Source: Bifidobacterium breve (GTDB lineage Bacteria > Actinomycetota > Acidimicrobiia > Acidimicrobiales > Ilumatobacteraceae). Taken from it: a stretch of 24,342 nt of DNA. Positions 22,026 to 24,342 of the stretch are shown here, piece after piece. The notes under the pieces are model-generated. The model worked only from the letters and a program-made list of their open reading frames with translations. It searched no databases and was not told the DNA's origin. The translations under genes and the position numbers were made by a program. The stretch covers positions 1 to 24,342 of the forward strand of contig CAMDER010000008.1 of assembly GCA_945896935.1 (NCBI GenBank), written 5' to 3'. Position 1 is the first letter of the stretch; each line of letters begins with the position of its first letter.

Positions 22026-22036
22026 CTCGCGGCAAA
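22010..22036. terminator. Perfect 11-bp inverted repeat between acyl-CoA dehydrogenase and thiolase genes
   Basis: TTTGCCGCGAG (22010-22020), a 5-nt AATAA loop, and CTCGCGGCAAA (22026-22036) form a perfect 11-bp hairpin on either strand. The acyl-CoA dehydrogenase TAA stop is in the loop, and the convergent thiolase gene ends 7 bp away. No T-run follows on either strand, so it would be a tail-less bidirectional terminator or an mRNA 3'-end stabiliser. Confidence 0.65.
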
Positions 22037-22042
22037 GCACAA

Positions 22043-23272
22043 TCACATACGTTCGATAATGGTTGCGGTACCCATACCGCCACCAGTGCACATCGTGATG
22101 AGTGCAGTCTGCTTGTCTTGGCGCTCAAGTTCGTCAAGAGCGGTCTGCATGAGCATCGGTCCACTGCCACCAATGGGGTGACCAAGGGCAATTGCTCCAC
22201 CGTTGACATTGACGTTTTCGTTCGTGATTCCGAGTTCGCGCATTGCACGTAACGGAATGGCGGCAAAAGCTTCGTTGATTTCCCAAATATCGATGTCCTT
22301 GGTAGTCATGCCAGCGCGATCGAGACATTTCTTTGATGCAGGTGCAGGAGCCGTGAGCATGATGACGGGCTCGGCGCCGGCTACTGACGACATCACAATG
22401 CGGGCGCGGGGCTTGAGGCCGTGAGCCTTGGCGTATTCGGGGCTGGCAATCATGATGACGCCGGCACCATCAACAACACCCGATGAGTTGCCAGCGTGGT
22501 GAACGTGATCAACACCGTTGATCTCGGGGTACACCTGCTTGCACATTTCGTCGAACGTGCGGTCGAACTCTTTGAACTGATGTGCACCTAAACGGGCGAA
22601 CGACGCTGACAATCCAGCGAGCGACTCCATGGTGGTGTCGGGGCGCAAGTGCTCGTCCTTGGCAAGAGCAACAGTTCCATCAGGATTCAAGATCGGAACA
22701 ACGCTGCGATCAAAGCGACCTTCTGCTTGTGCGATGGCAGCACGCTGCTGGCTCACCAATGCGAACTGGTCGACGTCTTCACGAGTGAATCCACCGATTG
22801 TGGCAATGAGGTCGGCAGAAATTCCTTGCGGAACCATCGGGAACAGTTCGCGCAACGCCGCGTTACCTGACGTGAAGTCTGGGGCTCCGTCTGGTGCTGG
22901 CCAACGCGACATTGATTCAACGCCACCGGCAATCACAAGATCTTGGTGACCGGCTTGTACGCCCATGGCTGCCCAGGTGACGGCTTGTTGGCCCGAACCA
23001 CAGAAGCGGTTGATGGTGACGCCAGGTGCAGTGACTGGCCAGCCTGCGGCCAGTACGGCCATGCGGCCGATACATGCGCCGTGATCACCGACGCTGTTGC
23101 CATTGCCGACAATGACGTCATCAACATCGGAGGGGTCAAAACCGACGCGCTTTTGCAACGCATTCAGAACTTGGGCGAGCAGTTCTTGAGGGTGGATGTG
23201 ATGTAACGAACCAGTTGATTTGCCGCGTCCACGGGGGCTGCGTACTCCGTCAATAATCCAAGCTTCGGCCAT
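22043..23272 (-). CDS. Thiolase family protein (acetyl-CoA acyltransferase)
   Basis: A 409-residue thiolase with the full catalytic set: nucleophile Cys91 in TINRFCGSGQQA, HAGNSSGVVDGAG, His365 in GGAIALGHPIGGSG and Cys395 in ITMCTGGGMG. It cleaves 3-ketoacyl-CoA with CoA, or runs backwards to condense acetyl-CoA; in this context degradative thiolysis is likelier. Length and motifs are those of FadA/acetyl-CoA acetyltransferase-type enzymes, not the SCP-x type. The ATG at 23272 is preceded by a very good AAGGAG (23280-23285) and a hairpin just upstream. It converges on the acyl-CoA dehydrogenase gene with 17 bp between stops. Confidence 0.95.
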   Translation of the reverse strand: MAEAWIIDGVRSPRGRGKSTGSLHHIHPQELLAQVLNALQKRVGFDPSDVDDVIVGNGNSVGDHGACIGRMAVLAAGWPVTAPGVTINRFCGSGQQAVTWAAMGVQAGHQDLVIAGGVESMSRWPAPDGAPDFTSGNAALRELFPMVPQGISADLIATIGGFTREDVDQFALVSQQRAAIAQAEGRFDRSVVPILNPDGTVALAKDEHLRPDTTMESLAGLSASFARLGAHQFKEFDRTFDEMCKQVYPEINGVDHVHHAGNSSGVVDGAGVIMIASPEYAKAHGLKPRARIVMSSVAGAEPVIMLTAPAPASKKCLDRAGMTTKDIDIWEINEAFAAIPLRAMRELGITNENVNVNGGAIALGHPIGGSGPMLMQTALDELERQDKQTALITMCTGGGMGTATIIERM

Positions 23273-23279
23273 GGCGTAT

Positions 23280-23285
23280 CTCCTT
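23280..23285 (-). promoter_or_regulatory. Shine-Dalgarno AAGGAG of the thiolase gene
   Basis: AAGGAG lies 7 nt before the ATG at 23272 on the minus strand and is the best ribosome-binding site on that strand. Confidence 0.75.
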
Positions 23286-23291
23286 CAGTGA

Positions 23292-23306
23292 AGCGGCAAC
23301 GCCGCT
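23292..23306. repeat. Perfect 6-bp inverted repeat in the thiolase leader
   Basis: AGCGGC-AAC-GCCGCT lies 6 nt upstream of the thiolase Shine-Dalgarno sequence, between it and the predicted RNA start. It may form a hairpin in the mRNA leader or be an operator half-site pair. The rest of the 191-bp gap 23273-23463 holds the predicted promoter and no credible gene. Confidence 0.4.
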
Positions 23307-23320
23307 CAATCTCGTTATTG

Positions 23321-23326
23321 ACCGTA
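23321..23326 (-). promoter_or_regulatory. Possible -10 element TACGGT of the thiolase gene
   Basis: On the minus strand TACGGT predicts RNA starting near 23314 and a leader of about 42 nt holding the hairpin and AAGGAG. Same hexamer as the moeA element. No convincing -35 is seen. Confidence 0.35.
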
Positions 23327-23463
23327 GTCGGCGAGAAGGTCGCCCGAGTAACGCAACGAGCCGGAAGTCAGGCTTCTGTTGCGACAGATGCTTCATTCAT
23401 CAAATGGACGGCGGCGGTTCGAAGGTTATGCCTTGATGGGTGTTCGGCCCGATGGCACCCTCG

Positions 23464-24342
23464 TCACAGTGCAGCGTTGAATCGATCTTCTTCGCGAGAA
23501 CGCAACGCGGTGTTGACGCGTTGACGCTCAAGTACTTGCTGCAAGGTTTTTGTAGCTTGCGGAATGCCATGTTCTGAGAAAAATGATCGAACATCGGCTT
23601 CAAGGTCGGGTGTATTGAGAAACTTGACGGGGTCAATCATGCGAACAATGGTGTTCGTTGGGAATTTCACTTGAGCCTGGTCCCAATAGTTGCGAATGAA
23701 GTTCCATGCAAGAACGCCATTTTCTCGAAGTGCAATGCAGCGAGCCAAGACGAATGGGGCGTTCTGACTTTTGACTTCGCCAGCAATGGCAAAGTTGCAT
23801 GTGCGCAGTACGAGTTCGGGGCTATCAAAATCGGTGAGTGCGTAGAGATAACGCAATTGGTCTTGCGGGTTAGTGGTCGTGCGGAATTTGTCTAGGAAAT
23901 ACTCGTAAGCACCTTCACCACTCGTTGAAGCGACGACTGTTGTTGCTGCCGCAACTAATTCTGGATGTACTGAATTTGCTTGCTCATGGTGCTGCTCAAG
24001 TAGTTCTTGGCATTTTTTCTGAGCATCCGTGTCGTTGCCATTGACCGCCAAAAGTGTGACAAGTAGTCCGCGAAGTTTCGCCCGCAGGTCATCTTCGCCG
24101 GGTTGTGCCCGCCAACCGAGATCAGCAATAACAGGAGCAACGAGAGAGCGAATACGTTGTTGAAGTTTTGGATAGTTGGACTCGTTTAAGAGACGTCCGC
24201 AACCGCGAAGCCCGATGGCGATGGCTTGCCAGACTGCAAGGTCGCGCTCATGAGTAAATCCGCTCACGAACGATACGAAGTCAATTGCAGCCAGTCGTCC
24301 AGCGACAACGGCGTTCCATGCATCGTCGACGAGGCTGTAGCG
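23464..24342 (-). CDS. pepN: M1-family aminopeptidase (PepN/ERAP1-like), C-terminal fragment cut by the window edge
   Basis: The frame stays open from the stop at 23464 to the last base, giving 292 codons; the GTG at 24267 is internal. Translating the edge gives RYSLVDDAWNAVVAGRLAA, which joins smoothly to FTHERDLAVWQAI. That is the ERAP1-like helical C-terminal domain of M1 aminopeptidases (RxxLxDDAWxLxxAG), followed by LGWRAQPGEDDLRAKLRGLL, and helical repeats such as GAYEYFLDKFRTT and NPQDQLRYLYALTDF. The catalytic GxMEN and HExxH-E zinc site lies upstream, outside the window. These cytosolic enzymes remove N-terminal amino acids from peptides, the last step of protein turnover. TldD/TldE in the same window act at an earlier peptide-trimming step, though no genetic link is shown. 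Confidence 0.88.
   Translation of the reverse strand, partial: RYSLVDDAWNAVVAGRLAAIDFVSFVSGFTHERDLAVWQAIAIGLRGCGRLLNESNYPKLQQRIRSLVAPVIADLGWRAQPGEDDLRAKLRGLLVTLLAVNGNDTDAQKKCQELLEQHHEQANSVHPELVAAATTVVASTSGEGAYEYFLDKFRTTTNPQDQLRYLYALTDFDSPELVLRTCNFAIAGEVKSQNAPFVLARCIALRENGVLAWNFIRNYWDQAQVKFPTNTIVRMIDPVKFLNTPDLEADVRSFFSEHGIPQATKTLQQVLERQRVNTALRSREEDRFNAAL

Noticed and set aside
23288..23524. Plus-strand 78-codon frame across the thiolase promoter region
   Set aside because: It runs over the tail of the aminopeptidase gene on the other strand and has composition of a shadow frame.
1..24342. Search for mobile elements, CRISPR repeats, toxin-antitoxin pairs, integrases and defence genes
   Set aside because: No transposase, integrase, terminal repeats or repeated spacer pattern was seen; the gene content is housekeeping and lipid metabolism.

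Overview
The window looks like ordinary chromosome from a high-GC-phylum (Actinobacteria/Actinomycetota) bacterium with only moderate GC (roughly 50-55% by eye). I infer an Acidimicrobiia-type organism, for example a freshwater or marine Ilumatobacteraceae relative. The evidence is the set of actinobacterial gene neighbourhoods (fmdB/galU/moeA followed by a SepX/GlpR-like membrane protein), an actinobacterial-type HisN, an inositol-phosphorylceramide-synthase-like PAP2 protein, and the way transcription and translation starts are laid out. Coding density is very high and no gap exceeds 300 bp. I see no insertion sequence, prophage, integrase, CRISPR array or toxin-antitoxin pair.

Layout. (1) 1-408 is the C-terminal part of a short-chain dehydrogenase (SDR), followed by an NfuA-type Fe-S carrier (487-1116). 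(2) 1107-5566, minus strand, is a tight operon dxs - hisN-like phosphatase - D-aminoacylase-like amidohydrolase; its last gene overlaps the tail of nfuA. (3) 5636-6556, minus strand, is a PAP2/IPC-synthase-like membrane enzyme, divergent from (4) a tldD-tldE pair (6764-9510) followed by uppP (9557-10387). (5) 10373-16692 is an actinobacterial galU neighbourhood: a cysteine-less FmdB-family protein, galU, a putative glycolipid-binding protein on the opposite strand, a MoeA/Glp homologue, moaA, a DUF2071 protein on the opposite strand, moaC, an intrinsic terminator, and a three-helix membrane protein that resembles the divisome protein SepX/GlpR. A tRNA-Ala(CGC) gene follows. (6) 16866-23272 is an acyl-CoA/lipid catabolism district: a class III CoA-transferase, a low-molecular-weight phosphatase on the opposite strand, a 3-hydroxyacyl-CoA-type SDR, an NTF2-like protein, a second SDR, an acyl-CoA dehydrogenase and a thiolase. 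(7) 23464 to the right edge is the C-terminal part of an M1-family aminopeptidase.

How the parts work together. dxs feeds isoprenoid synthesis and UppP recycles the undecaprenyl carrier; GalU provides UDP-glucose for envelope sugars. moaA, moaC and moeA are three steps of molybdenum cofactor synthesis. The MoeA homologue plus the SepX/GlpR-like protein may instead, or in addition, form the FtsZ-linked Glp/GlpR division module known from Corynebacterium. The right-hand lipid genes supply CoA transfer, dehydrogenation, hydroxyacyl oxidation and thiolysis, but no enoyl-CoA hydratase is visible.

The strongest window-wide signal is regulatory. Eleven genes on both strands have a TANNNT -10 hexamer placed exactly 6 or 7 nt before the start codon, the geometry of leaderless mRNAs. 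A minority (fmdB-like, sepX/glpR-like, NTF2-like, thiolase) instead have Shine-Dalgarno sequences. This pattern also decides several start codons (moeA, moaC, the glycolipid-binding gene and the CoA-transferase).
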